Assembly: GCF_001420695.1 (NCBI RefSeq)
Contig: NZ_LJJB01000013.1
Span: 186,065-250,064 of the forward strand
Direction of reading: 5' to 3'
DNA length: 64,000 nt
Origin: Brevibacillus choshinensis
GTDB taxonomy: Bacteria; Bacillota; Bacilli; Brevibacillales; Brevibacillaceae
Below are positions 26,646 to 35,291 of this stretch, piece after piece. Below the pieces are notes generated by a model. That model searched no databases. It worked only from the letters and a program-made list of their open reading frames with translations, and was not told the origin of the DNA. The number at the start of each line of letters is the position of its first letter. Position 1 is the first letter of the stretch. The position numbers and the translations under genes are program-made.

Positions 26646-27893
26646 GTGAAAATTAGAAAGTCGTCTATTTTACTAGTACTCAGTTTAGGTTTGTTATTAA
26701 GCGGTTGTACTTCCCCTAGAGAAGAATCTGTAACTGAACAGAAAAAGGAAAAGATTGTTGCAGGTGTAACAATCAGCAAAAATAACCAAGCCATCGTCGA
26801 ATGGAAATCCGGAGAAATAAAACCGCGCGAACGTGTGGAGCCCTCTTTCGGCGTTTCTGGCAAAATTACTACGATCAATGTACATGAAGGGCAATATGTG
26901 AAAAAAGGAACGCTCTTAGCAACTATTGACGCAGGGGTTTATGCTACTGCTAGTCAAGCAGCGAATACAGCGATTGGCGAAGCTATAGCTCGCAGGGAAC
27001 GGTTATTAAAAGGGGCTGACGATGAATCACGTAAACAACAAAAAATACGCATACAATCAGCTGAACGAAATCTAACCGAAGCTCAAACAAATCTAAACAA
27101 AATGAATCGGTTGTACGCGGCCGATGCGATTTCAAAAGATACCCTAACGAGTGCCGAGAATGCCCTAAAAACCGCCGAAGAAGCGTTTCGTACTGAACAA
27201 TTAACATGGGATAAATTAGTCAAGGCACCTGAACAAGAAGCTTTAGCAGGCATCGACTCGAATATTGCCCAGGCACGTAATAGTTCCGCTCAAGCTTCTA
27301 ACGGTTTAACTGGAACTAAGATTATCGCCCCTTTTGATGGCACTATATCGGACGTATGGGGTGTCGAGGGTGACCAAGCGGTAGCAGGCTCGCGAGTACT
27401 CGAACTCGTTGATTTAGGGGAACTCAAGGTAACCGTTGCTGTTGAAACGGGCATTCGCAAGACTCTATCAGCTGGAGCAAAAGTAATCGTAAAAGATGAA
27501 GATGGAAAAGAGCGTGAAGGACGCATTCATTTTATCTCTCCAATGCCGAACCAATCAACAGGGAAATATGAAGTAGAAGTTCGCATATCAAATGGAACTG
27601 CTACAAGTGCAACAGCATGGCTAGGAGGACGTGTAGCAAAAGTAGGTTTACCTCGACACACCGAAGGAGGTTACCTGATCGGAATTGAGAGCGTTGGAAT
27701 TGGTGAAGGTGGCAACTGGGTTTTGGTCATCAAAGACGGAAAGCTTGAGCAACGTAAAGTTACCACAGGAGAAACCTTTGGCGACGTTATTGAAGTTACG
27801 AAAGGTTTAAGAGAAGGGGAACGTGTAGTGAAATCAGGGGTCTCCTTCTTACTCCCCGGTGAAAAAGTCAGAGAGGTAAATGCAAATGAATAA
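26646..27893 (+). CDS. RND efflux periplasmic-adaptor-type lipoprotein (HlyD family)
   Basis: 415 residues, GTG start with GGAGGAAGAG. Signal peptide with lipobox LLSGC21; a biotinyl-lipoyl half (VHEGQYVKKGTLLATID, about 78-95), an alpha-helical hairpin (about 110-200), the second lipoyl half (IIAPFDGTISDVWG) and a beta barrel. In Gram-positives such adaptors assist RND pumps (compare SwrC/YerP systems). Four-base-frame overlap with the pump gene marks an operon. Confidence 0.88.
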   Translation: MKIRKSSILLVLSLGLLLSGCTSPREESVTEQKKEKIVAGVTISKNNQAIVEWKSGEIKPRERVEPSFGVSGKITTINVHEGQYVKKGTLLATIDAGVYATASQAANTAIGEAIARRERLLKGADDESRKQQKIRIQSAERNLTEAQTNLNKMNRLYAADAISKDTLTSAENALKTAEEAFRTEQLTWDKLVKAPEQEALAGIDSNIAQARNSSAQASNGLTGTKIIAPFDGTISDVWGVEGDQAVAGSRVLELVDLGELKVTVAVETGIRKTLSAGAKVIVKDEDGKEREGRIHFISPMPNQSTGKYEVEVRISNGTATSATAWLGGRVAKVGLPRHTEGGYLIGIESVGIGEGGNWVLVIKDGKLEQRKVTTGETFGDVIEVTKGLREGERVVKSGVSFLLPGEKVREVNANE

Positions 27894-30800
27894 AATAATA
27901 GAAGGTTTATTAAAGCGAAAGCTGATTATTTTCCTACTAACTTTCTTTATCATTGCGGCAGGATTAGGGTCGGTAATTTCCTTTAACAGGGAACTCCTGC
28001 CGAAGTATGATAAATCTATTGTCAAGGTGAGGGGTTACGGTGGAGGATTACCCCCTGAGGAGATTGAAGAAAGGGTTACAAAGCCGATTGAAAAAGAACT
28101 GGCAGGAATGAATGCAATTAAGGAATTCTCCTCAGAAACGGGTACAGGACAGGTACAGATCACAATCGTTGCTTATTCGGGTAAAGGAAATGAAGCGAAG
28201 GACGAGGTTACAGGTATTGTAAACCGATTACGAGCGGGTTTCCCTAAGGATATGGAGGATGTAACCGTTGAAGTGGCGGGTAACGAAGATAGTGAATTCT
28301 TGATGGCAGTTGCCCTCTCAGGAAACGAGCTAAGCACCCTGTATAATTTAGCGAATACTGCAATTAAAGATCGACTAGAAGGTGTTGAAGGGGTCAAAAA
28401 GATAGATATCAATAAATCTAATCTATCGAATAAAATTCAAATTACCTTGGACGCTAATAAGCTAGAGGTCTATGGACTAACCCCTGCAAGTGTAAGTGAA
28501 CGCCTAAAAAACTTAAATCGAAACGGAGCTTTAGGAACCTTAACGAATGATAGTTTTAAGACAGTCATCGAAGTTGATAGTTCACTTCATTCCGTTCAGT
28601 CCCTGAAGAACGCTTTGATTGAAACCAAGGTAGGTACCGTTGCACTTGGAGAGTTAGGAACAATTGAGGATTTATGAGGAAAAGGTGACGAAAACACCTC
28701 GATTTTCCGATATAACGGGAAACCTTTCATTAACGTGATGATAAAGAAAACGGAAGGAACCGACGTCATTGACGCTGTTCATAGATTGGAAACGGAAATT
28801 GAAAAGATCAACGAAGAGGCAGAGGGAAAGTACAAGTTAACCGTTCGGGTTGAAGCAGCATCTTTTGTAGAACATGCGGTTAACAATTTAAGTCGGGATG
28901 TGATGATTGGGGGAGCCTTGGCGATCGCGATTATGTTCCTATTTTTACGGAATTGGCGAGTAACATTAGTGATCTCGACAACCTTACCGCTTTCCGTCCT
29001 GATTACGTTTATTGGTATGCGTATGTTAGGTTACAGTATAAACATGGTTACTTTGATTTCCCTATCCCTTTCCGTCGGGTTAATTGTCGATGCAGCGATT
29101 GTCGTACTAGAAAGCATCTACGATTTCCGCGAAAAGGGAATGGATTTAATTGAGTCGATTAAGCGAGGAACGAAGGAAGTACTTAAATCAGTATTGACCT
29201 CTCAGTTAACCATTATTATTGTGTTCCTTCCGTTGATTTTCGGCAATTTAGGAGGGGAAGAATTACAACCTGTTATGGCAACAATTGCTTTTGTCGTAAC
29301 AACCTCCATCATTGCTTCTACCGTTGCAGCTTTAGTATTCGTACCCGTTTTCTCGGAGAGATTCTTACGTAAAGATAAGAAGGTAAACTTAGAAGGAAAA
29401 GAGCCCTGGGTCGTTACTTTTTTTGCCAAGATTTTAGCGGTTGCGCTGAGACATCGTTGGAAAACGGTTCTCGTGGCAATAGGATTGTTCGCGGTAACGA
29501 TTGTCCTATCGGGAATGGTTAAAATGACTTCGATCAATGGTATCGATGAAACCCGAGTTTATGCTCAGGTATTCATGCAAAAGGGCTCTTCGCGTGACTT
29601 TAGTGACCGAGCATCACAAACAATTGAAGAAGGTTTAAAAAAGGTAACAGATGTCAAAGAGGTTTTTGCAGAGGTTTACAAAGATCGAATGGTCTATAAT
29701 ATTAGATTGCTGAAAAAGAGTGAGCAAATAAGACCGCAGGAAGAGGTCGTCAAGGATATTGAGGCAACTTTAAAAAGTGGACTTGGAGTCGATCGCGTAA
29801 CTGTAGGTTTTGGACAAGGGGAAGTAACGCCAGTAGAAATTCAAATTCGCGGTACGGATATGAAAGTTTTACGTGATCTTGAAGAACAAACGGCAAAAGC
29901 CCTCATGTCCATCGACGGGGTTAAGAATCCTCGTAGTGACTTCGGACATTCCTCAGAGAAGTTAACCTTAAAACCTAACATGGAAACTTTGGCGGATTAT
30001 GGAGTTAGTGAAGATTGGCTAAAGCGTGAACTTGGAGGTTACTTAGCAGAATCAGTGATAACCAAGATGGATATTGAAGGTATTGAACTTGACGTAACTG
30101 CACGCTCAAATAGAAACGACTTAAAACACCCTGAACAACTAAAGAATATTGTCATTGAAACTCCTAAGGGTCAAAAAATAGCATTAGATGCTTTGGTTGA
30201 CTGGAGCTACAGTAAGAGTTTAGATACGATTAGTCGTAAAGATGGAGAAAGGGTTGTTACCGTGCGAGCAGAGTTATTAGGTACGGATATAGGTACGGTA
30301 GCAAAAGCGTGGTTGAAGAAGAGACAGGATATCGCGATACCAAACGGTTATCAAATTAAAACCGCGGGAGACCTTCAAAAGGGCAGCGAAAACATGTCAA
30401 CAGCGGCTATCATTTTTATCGGTGCTTTAGGCCTAATATACGTGGTGATGGTTGCTCAGTTTAATAGTATTAAACATCCGTTTATTATTCTTCTGACCAT
30501 TCCCATGGCGCTTGTAGGTGTTGTTGTTGGACTTGTGATAACAGGAAGGGCATTGCATGAGTTAGGGATGGTTGGAATAATAATGTTGATCGGAATTGTC
30601 GTTTCCAATGCGATACTCTTAATTGACAGGATCAATCTTTTGAGAGAACGAGAACACTTGCCGTTACATCAAGCCATTATCGAAGGTACCCGTAATCGTA
30701 TCCGACCAGTATTAATGACAAAGCTAACGGCGATTTTAGGCATGACTCCTTTAGCCTTAGCCTATTCGGAAGGATCAGTCTTGGAAGCCCCGTTAGCTAC

Positions 30801-30990
30801 TGTGGTGGTGTTCGGATTAATTTTCCATACGGTGATTACCTTGGTATTAGTGCCCGTTCTGTACTCTCTGTTTGAAACGAGTATGAGTCCGTGGACTCGT
30901 TGGTACACTTGGCTTACACTTAAGAGATCAGGAAAGAAAAAAGGTGCAGTGCGAAAGATGGTAGCGGAAGATCCCATTTTGTCCGAATAA
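27886..30990 (+). pseudogene. RND efflux pump (AcrB/SwrC type), interrupted by TGA
   Basis: A 1,034-codon frame, normal for RND transporters: helix 1 (about 8-28), first extracellular domain with RGYGGGLPPEEIEERV, membrane block from about 340 with LSLSVGLIVDAAIVVLES (the conserved Asp of helix 4), second extracellular domain, and the C-terminal block with GIVVSNAILLID. The frame is cut once by TGA at 28675-28677 after LGELGTIEDL; the sequence continues at once in family-typical form (GKGDENTSIFRYNGKP). ATG 28735 has no ribosome binding site, so reinitiation is unlikely. UGA read-through, a point mutation or a sequencing error are all possible. ATG 27886 is preferred over 27880 because GAGAGG is 10 bases before it. 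Confidence 0.85.
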
Positions 30991-31043
30991 ATAAGTATCT
31001 GAGGATGAGAATTGAAAGGATGCATCTTCCAAGGGGGGTACGA

Positions 31044-31078
31044 AACCCCTACTTTCTCTCTGAAGGGGTTATTTTGTT
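31044..31078 (+). terminator. Intrinsic terminator after the RND genes
   Basis: AACCCCT / AGGGGTT stem followed by ATTTTGTTT. The left arm could instead pair with a GGGG run just upstream (31033-31038). Confidence 0.6.
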
Positions 31079-31143
31079 TATTACGTGAACCAAAAGGCTG
31101 GAGTAAAAGTTTGATCTTGAACGAATGAAATACCAGCCAACTA

Positions 31144-31174
31144 ATATCGCCCCGCGTGGGCGGTATTTTTTTTT
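31144..31174 (+). terminator. Intrinsic terminator (second copy)
   Basis: CGCCC GCGT-loop GGGCG stem followed by nine T. It is near-identical in position and sequence to the terminator before site C, and lies 13 bases before site D. Confidence 0.75.
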
Positions 31175-31187
31175 ACAATACATGTCA

Positions 31188-31209
31188 GTTCATATTGAGT
31201 TCATAATGC
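31188..31209 (+). promoter_or_regulatory. Response-regulator box, site D
   Basis: GTTCATATTGA followed by GTTCATAATGC, then TGGTTTATCT as a probable -10 region, for the gene at 31270. The flanks are near-identical to those of site C. Confidence 0.65.
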
Positions 31210-31269
31210 TGGTTTATCTTAACTCAAGGGAATGTTAGCGTAAAAATTTCGTTCAGAGGAGAATAAAAG

Positions 31270-32646
31270 ATGAAGATAGTATTACGTATCGTTGTCTATG
31301 TAATGACGTTCGTTATCCTTTTCGGAGGGGTCGGTGCGTTTGGGTATATTCGCTCCAATCAGGGATATTGGATCCCCACTCGGCAAACACCGATGCCTGA
31401 TTTTCAAGACGTGAGAGTCCCTGAACACCATCCGGAAAAACCTACAGTAGCGGTTATGTTATCCAATCCGACGACAGAAGTATTTGATTTTATGGTTCCG
31501 TATGAAATGTTCGCCATGACTAGGGCTTATAACGTCTATGCAGTTGCCCCGGACAAAAATGTGAAGACACTCTCGGGTGGTTTGGATCTGATGCCGCACT
31601 ATTCTTTTGATGAACTGGACCGCTTATTAGGAAAAAGTCCCGACCTTATTGTGATACCGGCCATGCCTAGGGTTGACGAAGCAAAGTATAAACCTGTTCG
31701 GGAATGGATACAAAAACATGCTGATACGAAGTTGTTAAGCATTTGCGCTGGAGGGGTGAATCTCGCCGATACAGGTTTATTAAAAGGGAAAGAAGCAACC
31801 ACGGACTGGAAAAGTTTTGATTATCATGAAATCAATAAATATCCTGAAACAAAATGGAGAAGGGATCTGCGTTATGTTGCAGACGGGAACATCGTCTCTT
31901 CAGCAGCGCTCACTTCAGGAATCGATGCTGTCCTCTATGTGATCTCACAGCAATTAGGCGAACCTACAGCGGAGAAAATAGCGAAAGAGATGAATTACCC
32001 TTCTTATCATTTCGTAAAAAATCCGAAGGTAGACCCTTATTATCTTGATCACACCGAAGTGATTTTTGCGTTCAACCAAGCATTCCAATGGAACAAAAAA
32101 AGCGCAGGGGTGTTGTTGTATAACGGCATGGATGACGGAGCACTTACGACGATTTTTGATACCTATGCTGCTTCTGGAACAACAAAGGTGCACACTATCT
32201 CAGACGCCAAGCAGCCTATCGTCACGAAGTATCATCTTAACCTAGTCACCCGATATCAAATGTCGAATGCGCCGAAGCTAGATCGAATGTTTGTTCCGGG
32301 AGTGAAGGCGGAGACTTTAGCTGCGGAAGATATCAAGCAGTGGTACGAAAAGGGTAACAACGTGGTGCCTGAGTTCATTCACAGTGGCACCGCGGAAAGA
32401 TTTATCTTTGATGCTCCGCTTGAAGATTTAGCCAAGCAGGAGGACGTCCTAACCGCTCAATATGGTGCCAAGCGATTGGAATACCGTGCCACCAATCTAA
32501 ACTTCGAAGGCAAACCGTTTTCCTATGAAGCTTTCGGTATACCAGCTTTGCTTACTTTAGCAGCATTACTTACAGCTTTTTATATTGATAGACGATTCAT
32601 TCGAAAAGTGAAGAGAGATAGTCAGCCATCAACAGGGAAAATCTAA
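31270..32646 (+). CDS. Membrane-anchored double DJ-1/PfpI-like (GATase1-like) protein
   Basis: 458 residues. N-terminal helix (about 5-26) and a C-terminal helix (about 428-448) flank two class-I glutamine-amidotransferase-like domains: the first about 58-235 with the nucleophile-elbow Cys159 in LSICAGG, the second about 275-415 (SAGVLLYNGMDDGALTTIFD start) without an obvious Cys. AraC-type regulators and DJ-1 proteins share this fold, but no DNA-binding domain is present. Promoter site D ties it to the local two-component system. An envelope-stress or repair role is possible; the activity is unknown. Confidence 0.7.
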   Translation: MKIVLRIVVYVMTFVILFGGVGAFGYIRSNQGYWIPTRQTPMPDFQDVRVPEHHPEKPTVAVMLSNPTTEVFDFMVPYEMFAMTRAYNVYAVAPDKNVKTLSGGLDLMPHYSFDELDRLLGKSPDLIVIPAMPRVDEAKYKPVREWIQKHADTKLLSICAGGVNLADTGLLKGKEATTDWKSFDYHEINKYPETKWRRDLRYVADGNIVSSAALTSGIDAVLYVISQQLGEPTAEKIAKEMNYPSYHFVKNPKVDPYYLDHTEVIFAFNQAFQWNKKSAGVLLYNGMDDGALTTIFDTYAASGTTKVHTISDAKQPIVTKYHLNLVTRYQMSNAPKLDRMFVPGVKAETLAAEDIKQWYEKGNNVVPEFIHSGTAERFIFDAPLEDLAKQEDVLTAQYGAKRLEYRATNLNFEGKPFSYEAFGIPALLTLAALLTAFYIDRRFIRKVKRDSQPSTGKI

Positions 32647-32743
32647 AATGTTGAGTTGGGGTCCAATCAAATTATCTGAGTCATAGCATAGTTAACAGGT
32701 CTCATTGATCTAGGCTATAAGATGATGACGAGGGAAAATAAAA

Positions 32744-32768
32744 TGGGTGCTGCGGCATCCGTTTTTGT
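32744..32768 (+). terminator. Intrinsic terminator
   Basis: GGGTGC / GCATCC stem with a TGCG loop, followed by GTTTTTGTTT. Confidence 0.65.
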
Positions 32769-32843
32769 TTGTTATACGGACGAGCAGCTTAACACGATAA
32801 GCTCAGTATGAATTCAAAGGGTATAAAGGGAAAATTAAATAAT

Positions 32844-32898
32844 TGTGTTAATGATGATAACGCTATGTGTTGACGATGTAAACACAACGATATATGAT
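32844..32898 (+). promoter_or_regulatory. Sigma-A promoter with two direct repeats
   Basis: -35 TTGACG (32870-32875), 17-base spacer, -10 TATGAT (32893-32898). Two copies of TGTGTTrAyGATG start at 32844 and 32866, the second covering the -35, a layout expected of an autoregulatory operator for the ribbon-helix-helix protein downstream. Confidence 0.65.
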
Positions 32899-32932
32899 TA
32901 ACTTATTCGGATTGTCAGGAGGTATTAGGTAG

Positions 32933-33340
32933 ATGGATGCTAATTTGCACATACGCTTGCCAAAAGAACTAAAAGAACAATTTCAACAGGTCGCGAAGGA
33001 TAACAATAAAGATAGCTCATCTTTAGTGAGAGACTGGATTTCGAGTTATGTAGCTGAACATCAAAAATCAGATGAAGATTTAGCAGCTGATTTGTATCTA
33101 GCAGGATACCAACTTCAACAAGCGTTTGGGGGGAGAGAAAAGGTGAGCAAGGAGTTTGCACAGCGATTGCAAGAGCACTCCTTAACGAATCAAAAGGAAT
33201 TCACAGATCTAATAATATCAACCTACTTGGATCTTAACTTGACAATTCCTTCCATTGTTTCGAAAACGACCAAAGGTTTCGCTTTTTCGCAAATGTTTTT
33301 GTTGGGTTTATTAGGAGATAGGCCAAAAGGAAAAATCTAG
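32933..33340 (+). CDS. Ribbon-helix-helix (CopG/Arc-like) protein
   Basis: 135 residues. Residues 4-45 form an RHH fold: strand LHIRLPKELKEQF, then helices ending in SSLVRDWISSYV. The rest (about 55-135) is helical with no motif I know. AGGAGG precedes the ATG. It may be a lone transcription factor or an antitoxin without its toxin; no partner gene overlaps or follows. Direct repeats over its own -35 suggest autorepression. Confidence 0.7.
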   Translation: MDANLHIRLPKELKEQFQQVAKDNNKDSSSLVRDWISSYVAEHQKSDEDLAADLYLAGYQLQQAFGGREKVSKEFAQRLQEHSLTNQKEFTDLIISTYLDLNLTIPSIVSKTTKGFAFSQMFLLGLLGDRPKGKI

Positions 33341-33749
33341 GTTATAATGATTCGTTCATTATAGATAAAAGAATGGGATTCGAAAGTTCATTCCGAAAGG
33401 GCTGCCACTTGGCAGCCCTTTGTTCAGCTAACGGGTAGTTGTCCAAACAATCCATATCACTGATTATCGGGCAAATTACCTACCCGACCTTCGACAAAAG
33501 CTACAGTGGAATCCTTCAAAAACTGGGGTTTATAGATGAGAAAACACACTGATCAATGTTCACTTTCTAAACTCAAAACAAAATAGAAAACGGTAATTTT
33601 CCATGACCTCGAGAAAAGAAAGGATATATAAAGAGAATATCAAGACATTCTCTTTTACTAGGTAAGGGATAGTGGAACTCTAGCTTGAATAAGCCGGAGA
33701 AAAAAAGTGGGCTATTCGTTAGCAGTTCTTTTGGCTGGATCGTCAAGAT
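33341..33749. other. Intergenic stretch
   Basis: Holds a CTAACGGG repeat near its start. The rest is unremarkable: no frame with a ribosome binding site and no further strong hairpin. Confidence 0.5.
33372..33440. repeat. CTAACGGG repeat, full length
   Basis: GGGATTCGAAAG at left, hairpin AAGGGCTGCC / GGCAGCCCTT, then CTAACGGGTAGTT at right. Confidence 0.6.
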
Positions 33750-34130
33750 CTACATCGAATATGCGCCAGGTCCGATCAGAGCAAGACCAATAGCTACTGC
33801 AACGATTACAAAAGGATATTCAATACCGCCTTTATCCGCCCAATAACCATTGGGCAAGTGAACTTTCATAGCTCCTAACATTGCGATAACGATCATCGCT
33901 GAACCCAAGGTGAAAAATAACCCTGTAGTGAATAGTAGACCACCGACAAACTCAAGTATCCCAGCTAATGCAGCCATAAAGGCACCGGGTTTGATTCCGA
34001 CAGATTCCATCCAACCCCCAGTCCCCTTTATTCCATACCCACCAAACCAACCAAATAATTTTTGGCTCCCATGGCCGACAAAGCTTAACCCTAAAACGAG
34101 ACGAATAATCAATATTCCAAGATCCTCCAT
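33750..34130 (-). CDS. DoxX-family membrane protein
   Basis: 126 residues with four membrane helices and the family pattern RLVLGLSFVGHGSQKLFGWFGGYG at 10-33 and PNGYWADKGGIEYP at 93-106. DoxX proteins are small redox-linked membrane proteins of uncertain biochemistry. An AGGAAAGG element precedes the ATG. Single-gene unit. Confidence 0.88.
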   Translation of the reverse strand: MEDLGILIIRLVLGLSFVGHGSQKLFGWFGGYGIKGTGGWMESVGIKPGAFMAALAGILEFVGGLLFTTGLFFTLGSAMIVIAMLGAMKVHLPNGYWADKGGIEYPFVIVAVAIGLALIGPGAYSM

Positions 34131-34546
34131 AAACTTGCCAACGCCTTTCCTAAGGACATATGAGTCTTGATCAATATCATTTCTTTATTAGATACTGTCC
34201 CATAATAAGAGGAGTTTATGTATGTGAGCTTTCAGCGAGTGGAAGGATTTTTATGTTGATAAAGAGCCTGAAGGAACTGCTTTTTTAGCTTCTTTTCTTT
34301 TGTGGTCACCGTAGCAGTTTGCAGGCGCTGTTCTAGGTCAGCTAACGGGCAGTTTCACGCATGAATAAAATTATCCCAAGCACAATAAATCGGTTCTTGA
34401 ATATGATTGTTATATGAAAAAGTCAGTGTGTACATTTGTTGGATTTGTTTTGTCCTAAAGGGTGAAACTTTCGAAATTGTCGTTTACAGTCTCACCTCAC
34501 ACCGATATATACGAGCAATTACTATGTTAGGTGGGAGGAAGAATAC
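34131..34546. other. Intergenic stretch
   Basis: Contains the right end of a CTAACGGG repeat (GCTAACGGGCAGTTT at 34341-34355). No gene with a ribosome binding site found. The promoters for the flanking divergent genes must lie here, but no clear consensus is visible. Confidence 0.5.
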
Positions 34547-34999
34547 ATGGATTCCTTTCAAAATGAACATATGCTATCACAAAATTCATCAAATAATGCA
34601 GCAAAGAAACAATCAAGTAATCAATCAAAAAATAATGCAGTAAAGAAACAATCAACTAAAAATTCATCAAGTAACGCAAAAAAGAAACAATCAAACAATA
34701 AATCATCAGGTAATGCAAAAGAGAAACAGTCAACAAATAGTTCATCCAATTTACATTGCCTGAACGGGAATAATTTAGAACTCATTGTGGCTGTTCTGCT
34801 TTTAACTGGTAAGTTACGAGTAGATGCTGTTCAATTGTTTAGACAAGCTACGATGATTGTCAGCTTAACGGGAAAGTACATTACACTAGGCGACTTGAGC
34901 AATAATAATGTAGATAACATGCTGAAATTGCTGAACGATAATGGAAATATGACCGTAGATGAGATGATTCAGGGACTTAAAAATAAAATGGATAGTTGA
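34547..34999 (+). CDS. Low-complexity Asn/Ser/Lys-repeat protein with a conserved-looking helical tail
   Basis: 150 residues. Residues 12-66 consist of four to five degenerate 12-13-residue repeats of the form S-S-x-N-A-x-K-K-Q-S-x-N-x, built from N, S, K and Q. Residues 70-150 are ordinary (NLELIVAVLLLTGKLRVDAV, then LGDLSNNNVDNMLKLLNDNGNMTVDEMI). GGGAGGA precedes the ATG. Not recognised; repeat-rich proteins with a hydrophobic segment followed by a tiny membrane protein gene are common among spore-coat loci of Bacillales, so a spore-surface role is a guess. Confidence 0.6.
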   Translation: MDSFQNEHMLSQNSSNNAAKKQSSNQSKNNAVKKQSTKNSSSNAKKKQSNNKSSGNAKEKQSTNSSSNLHCLNGNNLELIVAVLLLTGKLRVDAVQLFRQATMIVSLTGKYITLGDLSNNNVDNMLKLLNDNGNMTVDEMIQGLKNKMDS

Positions 35000-35034
35000 T
35001 GAGTTTATTTAGCATAGAAAAGGGTGAACTCATA

Positions 35035-35154
35035 ATGATAAATTTTGATGGAGAAGGTTTCTCTGAAATCATATTAATCATTATTTTAGTTGCATTACTA
35101 TTATTTGGTTCCAAAGATATAGTCGGTCTTTCAGCTCAACCAACAAAACCTTAG
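35035..35154 (+). CDS. Small single-helix protein (39 aa)
   Basis: ATG with AAAGGGTGA eight bases ahead, 35 bases after the repeat-protein gene. Short acidic start, then a helix IILIIILVALLLFG, then a polar tail with SKDIVGL. It resembles tiny sporulation membrane peptides in shape but I cannot assign a family. Probably co-transcribed with the preceding gene, as a terminator follows only after it. Confidence 0.55.
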   Translation: MINFDGEGFSEIILIIILVALLLFGSKDIVGLSAQPTKP

Positions 35155-35192
35155 AAACCTACACCGACTTATTTTGCGTATGCTAGCCGAAT

Positions 35193-35250
35193 AAAGGCAG
35201 TAGTAGTCTAGGACTTTATTTTCACGTCCGAGCCTACCACTGCCTTTTTA
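35193..35250 (+). terminator. Long hairpin terminator
   Basis: AAAGGCAGTaGTAG pairs with CTACcACTGCCTTT, with an inner GGAC / GTCC stem, followed by TTTTTA. Confidence 0.7.
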
Positions 35251-35291
35251 TTTGAGAGTAGTCACATACAGAATGATCGGGTGGTTATTCT

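Noticed and set aside
12475-28677. Reading the three in-frame stops as recoding (pyrrolysine at TAG, selenocysteine at TGA)
   Set aside because: All three stop types occur, the families have no such residues at these sites, and no recoding element is visible. Mutation or sequencing error is simpler.
34560-34745. Short-period repeats that might suggest a CRISPR array
   Set aside because: The periodicity is codon-based (12-13-residue protein repeats) within an open frame with a good start; there are no unique spacers and no cas genes.
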